From positions 1 to 53,512 of the forward strand of contig JAGCUY010000117.1 in NCBI GenBank assembly GCA_017962605.1: a stretch of DNA of 53,512 bases, in the 5' to 3' direction. Every line of letters starts with the position of its first letter. The first letter of the stretch is position 1. The position numbers were made by a program, and so were the translations under genes. The notes below the pieces were generated by a model. The model was not told the DNA's origin. It ran no database searches and saw only the letters and a list, made by a program, of their open reading frames with translations. Source of the stretch: Kiritimatiellia bacterium. GTDB lineage: Bacteria > Verrucomicrobiota > Kiritimatiellia > RFP12 > JAAYLN01. Shown one piece after another: positions 6,549 through 14,740 of the stretch.

Positions 6549-8704
6549 TGGGGGCTTCCATGAACGGATTCCAGGGGCTTCGCGACAACCGGAAGCCCTT
6601 CGCCGGCGGGAAGTTCCCGACCGTCGCCCCCGACATCGAGGCGGCGCTGTCGCGGCTGCATGGCGAAATCGAGTCGTTCCTGCAGGACGACTGCACCGGG
6701 GAGATCGTGGACTGGACCTCATACAACGCCGCGCATCCCGACCGTCCGAAGACCATCCGGCTGCTCGCGATGTTCGATCTCCCCGACCAGCTCACGGACT
6801 CGGCGGCGGCCTATCTTTCAAAGATCGTCGAGAACGGCCCGAAGTGCGGCGTCCTGCCGCTGCTGACCCTCGATCCGGCGAAACTTGACCCTCGGCGCCA
6901 CGCCGCGCTGAAGGCGGCGCTTGATTCCTTCGCGTGGGACGCGACCCGGCTGCGTGACGCAGTCGGTGGCTTCCCGGAGCTCCGCAATGTGCGCCTGGTC
7001 GCCGAGGAGCCGTGCGCCATGCCTGACGACGCGGGCGTGGCGGCCGCCCTCTCCGGCCTTTGCTCCGGATATGCGGCGCGCGAGCGCTTCGCCGGCTCGC
7101 TGGAGTCGGTCTGGCGCGACGAGTCCTTCTGGGGCGCCACGTCTGAAAACGGCATCGAGGCGACAATCGGATGGGACGACGAGAGCCGCGCGCCCGTGCG
7201 GTTCGCCCTTGGCGACCAGCCCGTCCATGCGCTTCTTGGCGGGACGTCGGGTTCGGGCAAGACGAACCTCGTGCATGTGCTGCTGCACAGCCTCTGCCAC
7301 CGCTATTCGCCGAAGGAGCTGAACCTCTACCTGCTCGACTACAAGGAGGCGACCGAGTTCAACGCCTACGCGCACCCGCTCCTGCCCCATGCGGCGGGAA
7401 TCGCCACGGAGAGCGACGTGGGATACGGCATTTCAGTCCTCCGCCATCTTTTCCGGGAAATGAAGCGCCGCTCGGCCTTGTTCAAGGCGGCGGAAGTCAA
7501 GGACTTCCATGAATACAGGACCAAGATCGGGCGGGCCCTGCCGCGCATCCTCCTGGTGGTTGACGAATTCCAGCGGCTGTTCGAGGGCGCGAGGGCCGGA
7601 GCGGAGGTGGAGTCCCTGCTTGACGAGCTGCTTCGGCTTGGACGGTCTGCCGGCATCCACATGCTGATGGCGACTCAAACGCTAAGCGGCATCCAGAACC
7701 TGGCTTCGTCGCGCAAGCTCCTTTCGCTGATGGCCTGCCGCCTTGCGCTGAAGTGCACGCCGGAGGACTCGTCCACGATCCTCCAGAACGACAACCTTGC
7801 GGCCGCAATGCTGCCGGGGCCCCCGCACGGCATATTCAACCCCGATCTTGGGAAGAAGTCCGCGAACGTCCACCTCTGCATCCCGCTGGCGGAATCGGAC
7901 GCCTGCAAACGGCACCTCGAAGACTTGTCGGCAACGGCGGAGACGCGCGGCGAACGCGTCGCCGACTGCCGCGTGTTCAGCGGCGCGGCGCTCCCCGAAC
8001 CGCCTGCGGGCGGCGCGTTGGCCGCACAGGGAGGCGGCGAGGACGGGCTGCGGATTTCCGTAGGCCGGACGGCCGACTTCGAGGAGGAGCCGGTGTTCGC
8101 CGACATGGGCGGCAGGAACCTGCTGGTGGTCGCCCGCCAGCCCGCCATCGCCATGGGGCTTCGCCAGTCCGTTGCGGAGGGGCTTGCCGCCGGGACGGGC
8201 ACCAAGTCCTTCCTCCTCTACACGGATCATTCCGACGACTGGGCGGCTCTTGGCGCCGGCGGCGGCGAGGTGACCGTTATAGACGACGAATGGGGCTGCG
8301 AGAACCTTGACGAGTTCGCGGCGCGGGATGCGGAACGGAAGGTCGTCGTCCTCGACGGCTTCGAGGACCTTCACGCGCTGCGCCAGCCGACGGGATACGT
8401 CTCGTCGCGTAACGGACCGTCGGCAGCGGAGCGGCTCCGCGCGCTGGTGGAGCGGCCGCGGAAGAGCGGCGTCCAGCTCGTGCTTTTCTTCCGCGACTAC
8501 GGAAGGGCGTGCCAGCTCGCGAAGGACCTGCTTGGCCTCTGCGACCTGCGAATCGGCGACGGCTCGCTCTCCGACCCGGTGAAGTTCCTCGGGTTCGAGG
8601 GGCCGGGGCCGAGGGAGGCACCGCAGCTCTCGCCGACGAAGGCGATCCTTGCCGACAGGGACGCCGACGAGCCAGTCGTCTTCCGTCCGTTTGCGGGAAG
8701 GTAG
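6422..8704 (+). CDS. FtsK/SpoIIIE-type ATPase (WXG/ESX-like locus)
   Basis: 760 residues from the GTG at 6422, although the coding frame extends back to 6284 (see the ORF before it). Residues ~1-230 are the module found before the ATPase in this family ('VCDPVLMGASMNGFQGL', 'GPKCGVLPLLTLDP'). The FtsK/SpoIIIE core follows: Walker A 'LGGTSGSGKTNLVHVLL' near 268-285, 'LYLLDYKEATEFN' near 305, Walker B 'RILLVVDEFQRLF' near 374-386, and 'GIHMLMATQTLSGI' near 410. A second ATPase-like half (residues ~540-755, 'VVVLDGFEDL') is degenerate. It is likely a hexameric motor moving protein (WXG/effector) or DNA at the membrane; the WXG gene upstream favours protein export. It is the last gene of the operon. 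Confidence 0.8.
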   Translation: MPKALVFPATADGRSAVREFLLRAFQCLPPDSLEITVCDPVLMGASMNGFQGLRDNRKPFAGGKFPTVAPDIEAALSRLHGEIESFLQDDCTGEIVDWTSYNAAHPDRPKTIRLLAMFDLPDQLTDSAAAYLSKIVENGPKCGVLPLLTLDPAKLDPRRHAALKAALDSFAWDATRLRDAVGGFPELRNVRLVAEEPCAMPDDAGVAAALSGLCSGYAARERFAGSLESVWRDESFWGATSENGIEATIGWDDESRAPVRFALGDQPVHALLGGTSGSGKTNLVHVLLHSLCHRYSPKELNLYLLDYKEATEFNAYAHPLLPHAAGIATESDVGYGISVLRHLFREMKRRSALFKAAEVKDFHEYRTKIGRALPRILLVVDEFQRLFEGARAGAEVESLLDELLRLGRSAGIHMLMATQTLSGIQNLASSRKLLSLMACRLALKCTPEDSSTILQNDNLAAAMLPGPPHGIFNPDLGKKSANVHLCIPLAESDACKRHLEDLSATAETRGERVADCRVFSGAALPEPPAGGALAAQGGGEDGLRISVGRTADFEEEPVFADMGGRNLLVVARQPAIAMGLRQSVAEGLAAGTGTKSFLLYTDHSDDWAALGAGGGEVTVIDDEWGCENLDEFAARDAERKVVVLDGFEDLHALRQPTGYVSSRNGPSAAERLRALVERPRKSGVQLVLFFRDYGRACQLAKDLLGLCDLRIGDGSLSDPVKFLGFEGPGPREAPQLSPTKAILADRDADEPVVFRPFAGR

Positions 8705-8874
8705 GGCGCCTTGAGGGGAAACCTTTTTGGGAGAAATGAGGATAAAAGGAGGCGAAGAGTTGCTTTTTTTTGAAAAAAAAGGGAAAATGGAAGTGAAAAA
8801 TCGGTTGAAAAATCGTTTTTTCTTTCGTTCTTTTAATGCCAACCACTTGGTGGCTGGCATTATATGAAGGATAC
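8705..8874 (+). other. AT-rich leader-like stretch with hairpin
   Basis: 170 bp between the FtsK stop and the repeat array. It holds A/T tracts (8765-8835), two copies of GAAAAATCG, and a hairpin at 8835-8861: AATGCCA pairs with TGGCATT and CCAC with GTGG across one mismatch, loop TTG. There is no ORF and no stretch complementary to the array repeat that would suggest a tracrRNA. It could be the array leader and/or the 3' end of the FtsK transcript. Confidence 0.4.
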
Positions 8875-9245
8875 GCTGTGAACACCCGCCGAAATGGCGG
8901 GCCTGACAGCACGATGACAGTTACGAGTTTCTTCATAGCAAGCTGTGAACACCCGCCGAAATGGCGGGCCTGACAGCTACGGAATGTCATAGGACTTCCT
9001 CGCCGCCGGGCTGTGAACACCCGCCGAAATGGCGGGCCTGACAGCACAGAGCCAGTAGGCGACAAGCTTCCGGTCGCTGTGAACACCCGCCGAAATGGCG
9101 GGCCTGACAGCGTAGCAGTCGTCGCGGAAACCTATATACTCGCTGTGAACACCCGCCGAAATGGCGGGCCTGACAGCTTCGTTATACTGCTTGCGCAGCG
9201 CAGCGTTGGGCTGTGAACACCCGCCGAAATGGCGGGCCTGACAGC
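8875..9245. CRISPR. Six-repeat CRISPR-like array without cas genes
   Basis: Six identical 36-bp repeats start at 8875, 8942, 9010, 9076, 9142 and 9210. The five spacers are 31, 32, 30, 30 and 32 bp and show no similarity to each other. The repeat has nested dyads: outer GCTGT/ACAGC and an inner CCCGCC-GAAAT-GGCGGG hairpin. A 36-bp repeat with ~30-bp spacers is usual for type II/V/VI arrays, but no cas1, cas2 or effector gene is in this window. No repeat is degenerate, so the orientation cannot be set from the array. An array of structural repeats of another kind is possible, but unique spacers of near-constant length argue for CRISPR. Confidence 0.75.
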
Positions 9246-9249
9246 GGTT

Positions 9250-9408
9250 TTGCAAAAACTTCTGGAACACCTCAAGGCCCAAGAGGCCACGGCTGACCCC
9301 TGGATTATCGTTTACGATAACCAGGGGACTTTTTCGCGCAAGGTCGGGGACTCATTTGGTCGCGCCAGGCGTCATGATTCCTTTTTTCTTCAGGCTATGA
9401 TAGAATGA
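9250..9408 (+). pseudogene. Truncated copy of the small gene at 2587
   Basis: Starts 4 nt after the last repeat. Bases 9250-9355 encode LQKLLEHLKAQEATADPW and IIVYDNQGTFSRKVGDS, nearly the same as residues 2-36 of the 91-residue protein at 2587. The similarity stops abruptly after 'GDS' and the frame ends at 9408, overlapping the region before the AlbA_2-STAND gene. The GTG start and the strong ribosome site of the full copy are missing, so it is probably not expressed. Confidence 0.75.
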
Positions 9409-9413
9409 TTGCC

Positions 9414-12400
9414 ATGTCGGAGACCAATCCCAGTAAAACAATGCCCGTAAACGGCTATGATTTTGCACGGGCAATTATCGAACAGAAGGGCGATGAGGCC
9501 ATTGAAATCCTTCTCGGCTGCGCCAACCATGCGGAGACAGATTGGTTTGAAAAGAAAGCCTCAGTCTATCGTTCTGTGGAACATGACGAGGTTTTCAAAA
9601 GAGCCTTGGAGAAGTGCCCTCCCGAATGTCGGGGGAAAAAGGCAGAGGAAATGAATCGTGTCCTTCTCAAGGAAATCGCCTGTGCAATTGTCGCCCTTTA
9701 CAACTCGCGAGGGGGTGTTGTCATTATTGGCATTGACGACAACAATGCGCCAGTGCCACTTGGGAATGGGCATTCTGAAACAAGGTTGACAATGCCCGGT
9801 CCCGAAATAGAGAGTTTCATTAGAGAGGATATACTCGGCCGCCTTTGCCCAGATGACGAGCTCTTTGACTTCAATGGGGAAACATGGACTATTCCCGTTC
9901 GCAATACGGGTGTTTGTCCAAAACTCTGCCGCTATCGGGAATCGCCAGTTGTCGCTCTTCTAGTGCCGTCACTCAAGCGCGACGGCGCCCCCCTTGTCGC
10001 GACAATAACGAGAAACAATCGCCCGAGGGATATGGTTCTGATGCGCAGTTCGGGTGACATAGGGCAGACGCTAAAAGGGAAGGACGAAGATCGTTGGGTG
10101 GATACGGAATATCAGAGGAAAAAGTTCTACGAAGACCGCGACAGAGATTTCCTCTTCCATGACGATTTGGAAACACAGTTGAAGATGCTTGGCATTTCGG
10201 CTTCGGCCTTTCCCATCTTCGCTGTTCCTTCAGCCCCCGTCAAAGAAGTGTTCTCGTCCGTCAGCCAGCCTCGCACCAAGAACTTCGTCGGACGCGAAAG
10301 GGAACTCGAAGAGCTGCACGGACTGCTAGCGGAAGGACGAATCCCCATCGTTACCGGCCCAGGCGGGACGGGGAAATCCGAACTGGTCCTCCAGTACGCC
10401 GCACGGAACAAGGCCGATTATCCCGGCGGGCTGTTCCAAATCGACATGGAAGACGTAACCGACTGGGATCAGGCTTTCCTGTCGATGCTGGGGAAGCCCA
10501 GCGTCCGGGATGTTCTCGGGCTTCCGGAAAACGACGGTGACGGGATAGAAGGGGAAATGGGAGATGATCCAGATGTCAATATGGAGGAACAGGCCGAGGG
10601 AACTGGCATGCCGTCGGTTAAATTCCTGAAAGGCGACATCAGCCGGAAAAAGAAATCCGTTCCGGAGACCTTGTCCACTCGGGTTGGCAGGGAGGGGCCC
10701 ATCCTGCTGATCCTCGATAATGTCGATCCTCCTGCCTGCAAAACGCTTTTCAAGGAAACCGTCCTTTCCAAACTGGATCTTCCATCCAATGTGAAAATCG
10801 TCGCCACGGCGCGGGCGTCAGACCTTACCTTTCCAGCCAGCGGCGTCTGCAAGGAATTCCGGCTTTCAGACTTGTTGCCGGATGTCGCCGTCCCATTTTT
10901 GCTGGCGGATCACCCCGAGGTCTCCGAAGACGAACGGAAGGCGGCGGAGAACATCGCCCAGATGCTTGACTACCGCATCCTCTATTTAAAAGCCGTCCCC
11001 ATGTTGCTGGAGGATGACGATTCCGATTTTGCCGGGTCGTGGCGGGCGCTCGAAGCGGGACTACGGGATAATCTGGCGAATGTCGTCGTGGCGGGAATGG
11101 AAGACGACCGGGACCGGACGCCAGACGCCCTTTGGCAACTGACGCAGAAAACCTTCGCTGCCAACCGCCCAAAAGGAGACAAGTGGATTCTCCTGGCTCG
11201 GATCGTCTCGTTCTTTTCCCCTGACCTCGGCGTCCGGAAAACCATTCTTTCCGCGTTGTGGAAACGCCTCGCGACGCCAGACGCCGATCCGGATGTCGCC
11301 TTCGCCCAGGCGGCCAACAAACTCTTGAAGCATGGCGTCTTGGATGACCGAAACGGCGAATTCGGCATGCACCGTCTCACATGCGCGGCCATCCGGGGCT
11401 CGTCGAGAGAAGAAGCGCCAAACATTGAGCAATCCATTGGTTTGGCTCTGGCGGAAACCGGTCTTTCGGAGAGTCGGGACTGGGTTTCGCTCGCCGGCAG
11501 TCTTCCGGCTCTGCGCCACGTCCCTGAGGCTCTGCTCGACGGAAGGGCATGCGTTGACATCCTATGCGGAAACCGTCAATTCGCCGACCTTTGCCCGTGG
11601 ACGAAACTGGACTATTCCGATTGGAAGAAACTTCTTGCCTTTCATCCACAGTTTATCGGTCAATTGCGCCAATCCGCAGACAATGGCAGTGCTGGCGCGC
11701 AAGCTTCTCTCGGCTATTGCTACTACCACGGCCGTGGCGTCGAAGAGAACGCCGAAGAAGCCGTGAAGTGGTACCGCAAGGCCGTCGAGCAGGGAAATGC
11801 TTCTGCGCAAAACAATCTCGGAAATTGCTACTACAAGGGCAGTGGCGTAGAAAAGAACGCCGAAGAAGCCGTGAAGTGGTACCGCAAGGCCACCAATCAG
11901 GGATACGCCATTGCACAGTCCAATCTTGGCTTGTGCTACGAAAATGGCCGCGGCGTCGAGAAGAACGCCGAGGAAGCCGTGAAGTGGTACCGCAAGGCTG
12001 CCGAGCAGGGATACGCCACTGCGCAGTCCAATCTCGGTCGTTGCTACGAAAAGGGGCGCGGTGTCGAAGAGAGTGCCGAGGAAGCCGTGAAGTGGTACCG
12101 TAAGTCCGCCGAACAGGGATATGCTGCCGCTCAAAAATATCTCGGATATTGCTACTACCACGGCCGTGGCGTCGAAGAGAATGCCGAGGAAGCCGTAAAA
12201 TGGTACCGCAAGTCCGCCGAACAGGGATATGCTGCCGCGCAGAACAATCTCGGTCGTTGCTACGAAAAGGGGCGCGGTGTCGAGAAGAACGCCGAGGAAG
12301 CCGTGAAGTGGTACCGCAAGGCTGCCGAGCAGGGATACGCCACTGCGCAGTCCAATCTCGGTGTGTGCTACTACAATGGCTGCGGCGTTGAAGAGAACTT

Positions 12401-13190
12401 CGAGGAAGCCGTGAAGTGGTACCGCAAGGCTGCCGAACAGGGAAACGCCTATGCGCAGAACAATCTTGGCTTGTGCTACGACAATGGCCGCGGCGTCGAG
12501 AAGAGCGCCGAGGAAGCTGTGAAGTGGTATCGCAAGTCCGCCGAGCAGGGATACGATGCCGGGGAGTGCCATTTGGGCCAATCATTGTTGCTTGGTATTG
12601 GTGTTGAAAAAGACGAAGAGGCCGCCGTCCGTTATTTCCATGCAGCGGCGGAACAGAAAAACGAGAAAGCCTTCGCTTGGCTCGGCTACTGTTTCGCTTC
12701 CGGAACAGGGACAACCAGAAACGAGAACGAGACTGCAGCATGGTTTGCAAAGCTTGGGAATCCAGCTGACGGATTCAACGAGATTGCATGGGGTTTGTTC
12801 AAAGCGGGCCGTTTTTCTGACGCCTTGCCTTTCGCGGAAAGGGCTGTCGCAGCGTTCCGGGCGGACGAATCATTCCCAGTGCATAGCCGGATTAACATTC
12901 TCGACACGCTTGCTGCGGTGCTGGATGCTCTGGGGCGAGCGGAGGAAACGAAGTCGGCGTGCGAGGAAATACTGGCGCTATATTCAACCGATGATATGTC
13001 GAGGCGCCGGGAAAATGCTCTTGTCCGGCTGGGGCGGGCATGTCAACGGCTTGGCGACAAGGCTGGCGCCGTCGATGCATACGGAAAGGCGCTTGCCATT
13101 GTGGAGCGGCATGGCGGCAAGCACACTGAATACGGGGAGTCCGCCGATTCCCTGCGCGCGTTGCTGACTGAATTGTCGGAGCGCAGTTGA
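9414..13190 (+). CDS. AlbA_2-STAND NTPase with Sel1-like repeats
   Basis: 1258 residues. ATG 9414 is preferred to 9405: it lies 12 nt after a TATGAT box and places the shared 'NGYDFARAII' module at the same distance from the start as in its paralogues. Residues ~35-215 are an AlbA_2 domain ('DWFEKKAS', 'AIVALYNSRGGVVIIGIDD'). A STAND/NB-ARC-type NTPase follows: 'FVGRERELEELHG' near 292, P-loop 'GPGGTGKSE' near 313, 'LLILDNVDPP' near 432. Near residue 720 come ~1.5 copies of the 'QFADLCPW..LDYSDW' repeat also found in the genes at 35048 and 37957, then ten 36-residue Sel1-like repeats (757-1110) and TPR-like helices. The design (nucleic-acid-binding-type head, switch NTPase, repeat sensor) is that of an anti-phage STAND sensor; the ligand is unknown. 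Confidence 0.8.
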   Translation: MSETNPSKTMPVNGYDFARAIIEQKGDEAIEILLGCANHAETDWFEKKASVYRSVEHDEVFKRALEKCPPECRGKKAEEMNRVLLKEIACAIVALYNSRGGVVIIGIDDNNAPVPLGNGHSETRLTMPGPEIESFIREDILGRLCPDDELFDFNGETWTIPVRNTGVCPKLCRYRESPVVALLVPSLKRDGAPLVATITRNNRPRDMVLMRSSGDIGQTLKGKDEDRWVDTEYQRKKFYEDRDRDFLFHDDLETQLKMLGISASAFPIFAVPSAPVKEVFSSVSQPRTKNFVGRERELEELHGLLAEGRIPIVTGPGGTGKSELVLQYAARNKADYPGGLFQIDMEDVTDWDQAFLSMLGKPSVRDVLGLPENDGDGIEGEMGDDPDVNMEEQAEGTGMPSVKFLKGDISRKKKSVPETLSTRVGREGPILLILDNVDPPACKTLFKETVLSKLDLPSNVKIVATARASDLTFPASGVCKEFRLSDLLPDVAVPFLLADHPEVSEDERKAAENIAQMLDYRILYLKAVPMLLEDDDSDFAGSWRALEAGLRDNLANVVVAGMEDDRDRTPDALWQLTQKTFAANRPKGDKWILLARIVSFFSPDLGVRKTILSALWKRLATPDADPDVAFAQAANKLLKHGVLDDRNGEFGMHRLTCAAIRGSSREEAPNIEQSIGLALAETGLSESRDWVSLAGSLPALRHVPEALLDGRACVDILCGNRQFADLCPWTKLDYSDWKKLLAFHPQFIGQLRQSADNGSAGAQASLGYCYYHGRGVEENAEEAVKWYRKAVEQGNASAQNNLGNCYYKGSGVEKNAEEAVKWYRKATNQGYAIAQSNLGLCYENGRGVEKNAEEAVKWYRKAAEQGYATAQSNLGRCYEKGRGVEESAEEAVKWYRKSAEQGYAAAQKYLGYCYYHGRGVEENAEEAVKWYRKSAEQGYAAAQNNLGRCYEKGRGVEKNAEEAVKWYRKAAEQGYATAQSNLGVCYYNGCGVEENFEEAVKWYRKAAEQGNAYAQNNLGLCYDNGRGVEKSAEEAVKWYRKSAEQGYDAGECHLGQSLLLGIGVEKDEEAAVRYFHAAAEQKNEKAFAWLGYCFASGTGTTRNENETAAWFAKLGNPADGFNEIAWGLFKAGRFSDALPFAERAVAAFRADESFPVHSRINILDTLAAVLDALGRAEETKSACEEILALYSTDDMSRRRENALVRLGRACQRLGDKAGAVDAYGKALAIVERHGGKHTEYGESADSLRALLTELSERS
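11685..12548 (+). repeat. Eight 108-bp tandem repeats coding Sel1 units
   Basis: Eight consecutive 108-bp units inside the AlbA_2-STAND gene, each coding a 36-residue Sel1 unit of the form G(Y/N)A.AQ.NLG.CY..GRGVE..AEEAVKWYRK..EQ. The 'GAAGCCGTGAAGTGGTACCG' segment is kept almost unchanged in all eight, so the expansion is recent or kept uniform by gene conversion. Two more diverged units follow (12549-12764). Copy number may vary between strains. Confidence 0.85.
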
Positions 13191-13273
13191 ACCTAACGGG
13201 GTTCATTCACAGAAGGCGTGGTTGGGGCCGACCGCCGGGCAAACATACTTTTTCAAGACGAGCGCGCCATGGT

Positions 13274-13296
13274 GGACACCGCTCGTGACGGTGTCC
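13274..13296. promoter_or_regulatory. Perfect 8-bp inverted repeat in the 13191-13451 intergenic gap
   Basis: GGACACCG and CGGTGTCC face each other across 7 nt. No T-run follows, so it is more likely an operator or a weak terminator than a classical one. The rest of the 261-bp gap before the VWA gene holds a TATAGT-like box near 13415 and a good ribosome site (AAGGAG, 13439-13444). I do not support the short ORF that spans this gap. Confidence 0.4.
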
Positions 13297-13451
13297 CTTC
13301 ATAGCAGTGGAAACAGTGGCAATATGTCACTTATTAAAAGCGGGACCCTTTATGCCGGGCAAATTGCCGGACTTGAAAAAAGGAACTTGCGTGGAAAATC
13401 CGGGGAGGTTCCGCTTATAGTTTGTAGAGAAACGCAACAAGGAGAAAAAAC

Positions 13452-14693
13452 ATGAACGAAGAACTGCTGCCCGCAATCCAAGACCAGAACCTTCCCGCGC
13501 TCCCGATCCCGCATTGCCCGGTGATGCTTGTCCTCGATACCTCCCACAGCATGTGGGGACAGGGGATGCAGGACCAGCAAGCGGCCCTGCGAACCTTCCA
13601 CAAGACGCTAGGCGCCCTTGAGTTCCCCGACTCCCGGATCGAGATCGCCGCCGTCGGCATGGGCGACAACCTGAAAGTCCTCCAGCCGTTCACGCCTCTC
13701 GCTGAATCCGCAATCGGGACGATGTCCATCCGGCCGAAAGGCGACACGCCCGTTGGCGGCGCCCTGCGGCTCGCGCTCGACGAAATCCGGCGCTGGACGG
13801 CGTCGCTGCGCGGACGCGGCGAGGGCGTAGCCACGCCGCAGCTTATCCTGCTTTCCGACGGCGAGTCGTCGGACGACTTTTCAGCCGAGGCCGCCGAAAT
13901 TCGCAGCGAAGCGGCGGCGGGGCGACTCTGCTGCCGCGCCGTCGCCATCGGGGCGCGCCCGAATCTGTCTGCCCTGGCTCAAATCGCCGGCGGGAACGTC
14001 TCTCGCCCCGACTACGGCCGCCTGCGCGAGACGTTCGCGGCAATCGGCGAAAAGGTCTCGCAGACCTACGAGGACGCCGTTCCGGAGATCCTGATGTCGG
14101 AGGCTGAATCTGTGCCGGAGGAGCGGCCAGGGCCGATTGACGCGCCGCGCCAGTCGTCATCCGGGCGGCTTGCCGGAAGGACCGTCCTAGTGGACGGGAC
14201 GAACGTCTGCTTCTGGGCGGACAACGGCAATGGCGCGTCGCTGGGGCCTGTCCTGGCCCTGGCCCGCGCGCTGGACGCCGAGGGGGCCGACTGGCAGGCC
14301 TGCTTCGACGCCAGCACGCGGCACCATCTCGCAAAGGGCGGCAAGGGGGACGACGCCAAGTTCGAGGAGCTCCTCCGCACGCGCCCCGAGCGCTTCGTAG
14401 AGGCCCCGGCCGGAATCTGCGCCGACGTCTTCCTGCTGCAGGTCGCGGCTGCCGACGGCAAGGCCATCATCGTCTCCAACGACCGCTACCGCGACCACGA
14501 GGAGGAGTACCCATTTGTAAAGGACAAGAGCCGGCTGTTCCGCGGGATCGTGTTCCGCCGCCATGTCTGCGTGCCGAACCTTGGGCTACAGTGCTCGCTG
14601 GGCCCGTCTGATTCGTCCGGCGCCTATGAGGACGTCGTGATGGAGGAATCTGGAAGCGCAGGTGGAAAAACCGGACCCGGATTTCTTATATAA
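13452..14693 (+). CDS. VWA domain fused to a NYN/Zc3h12a-like ribonuclease domain
   Basis: 413 residues; AAGGAG lies 7 nt before the ATG. Residues ~20-215 are a von Willebrand A domain with complete MIDAS: 'DTSHS' near 30, 'GDTPVGGAL' near 97, 'LLSDGESSD' near 135. After a Pro/Glu linker, residues ~240-370 are a PIN-like NYN/Zc3h12a-type domain: 'VLVDGTNVCFW', 'ADWQACFDAS', 'GICADVFLLQ', 'AIIVSNDRYRD'. The Asp residues expected to bind metal in such RNases are visible (D in VDGTN, D in GICAD, D in SNDRYRD). It is first in the kinase/VWA/PP2C operon. An RNA-cutting effector controlled by phosphorylation through the VWA scaffold is a reasonable inference. Confidence 0.75.
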   Translation: MNEELLPAIQDQNLPALPIPHCPVMLVLDTSHSMWGQGMQDQQAALRTFHKTLGALEFPDSRIEIAAVGMGDNLKVLQPFTPLAESAIGTMSIRPKGDTPVGGALRLALDEIRRWTASLRGRGEGVATPQLILLSDGESSDDFSAEAAEIRSEAAAGRLCCRAVAIGARPNLSALAQIAGGNVSRPDYGRLRETFAAIGEKVSQTYEDAVPEILMSEAESVPEERPGPIDAPRQSSSGRLAGRTVLVDGTNVCFWADNGNGASLGPVLALARALDAEGADWQACFDASTRHHLAKGGKGDDAKFEELLRTRPERFVEAPAGICADVFLLQVAAADGKAIIVSNDRYRDHEEEYPFVKDKSRLFRGIVFRRHVCVPNLGLQCSLGPSDSSGAYEDVVMEESGSAGGKTGPGFLI

Positions 14694-14740
14694 GGTGTAA
14701 GGACAAGTCAACAACCAACAACAAGAAAAGGAACGAAAAC

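Noticed and set aside
8977..9282. Minus-strand 101-codon ORF with repeated AVRPAISAGVHS words
   Set aside because: It is only the array repeats read in one open frame; no start signals and composition follows the repeat.
8705..9408. Search for a tracrRNA-like anti-repeat or small Cas protein by the array
   Set aside because: No stretch complementary to the repeat beyond its own dyads and no ORF between 8705 and 9405 that is not explained.
11562..12750. Long minus-strand ORFs opposite the Sel1 repeats
   Set aside because: Repetitive shadows of the 108-bp repeats in other frames.
13222..13455. 77-codon ORF before the VWA gene
   Set aside because: TTG start without ribosome site, crosses the 8-bp inverted repeat and overlaps the VWA start; no protein-like features.
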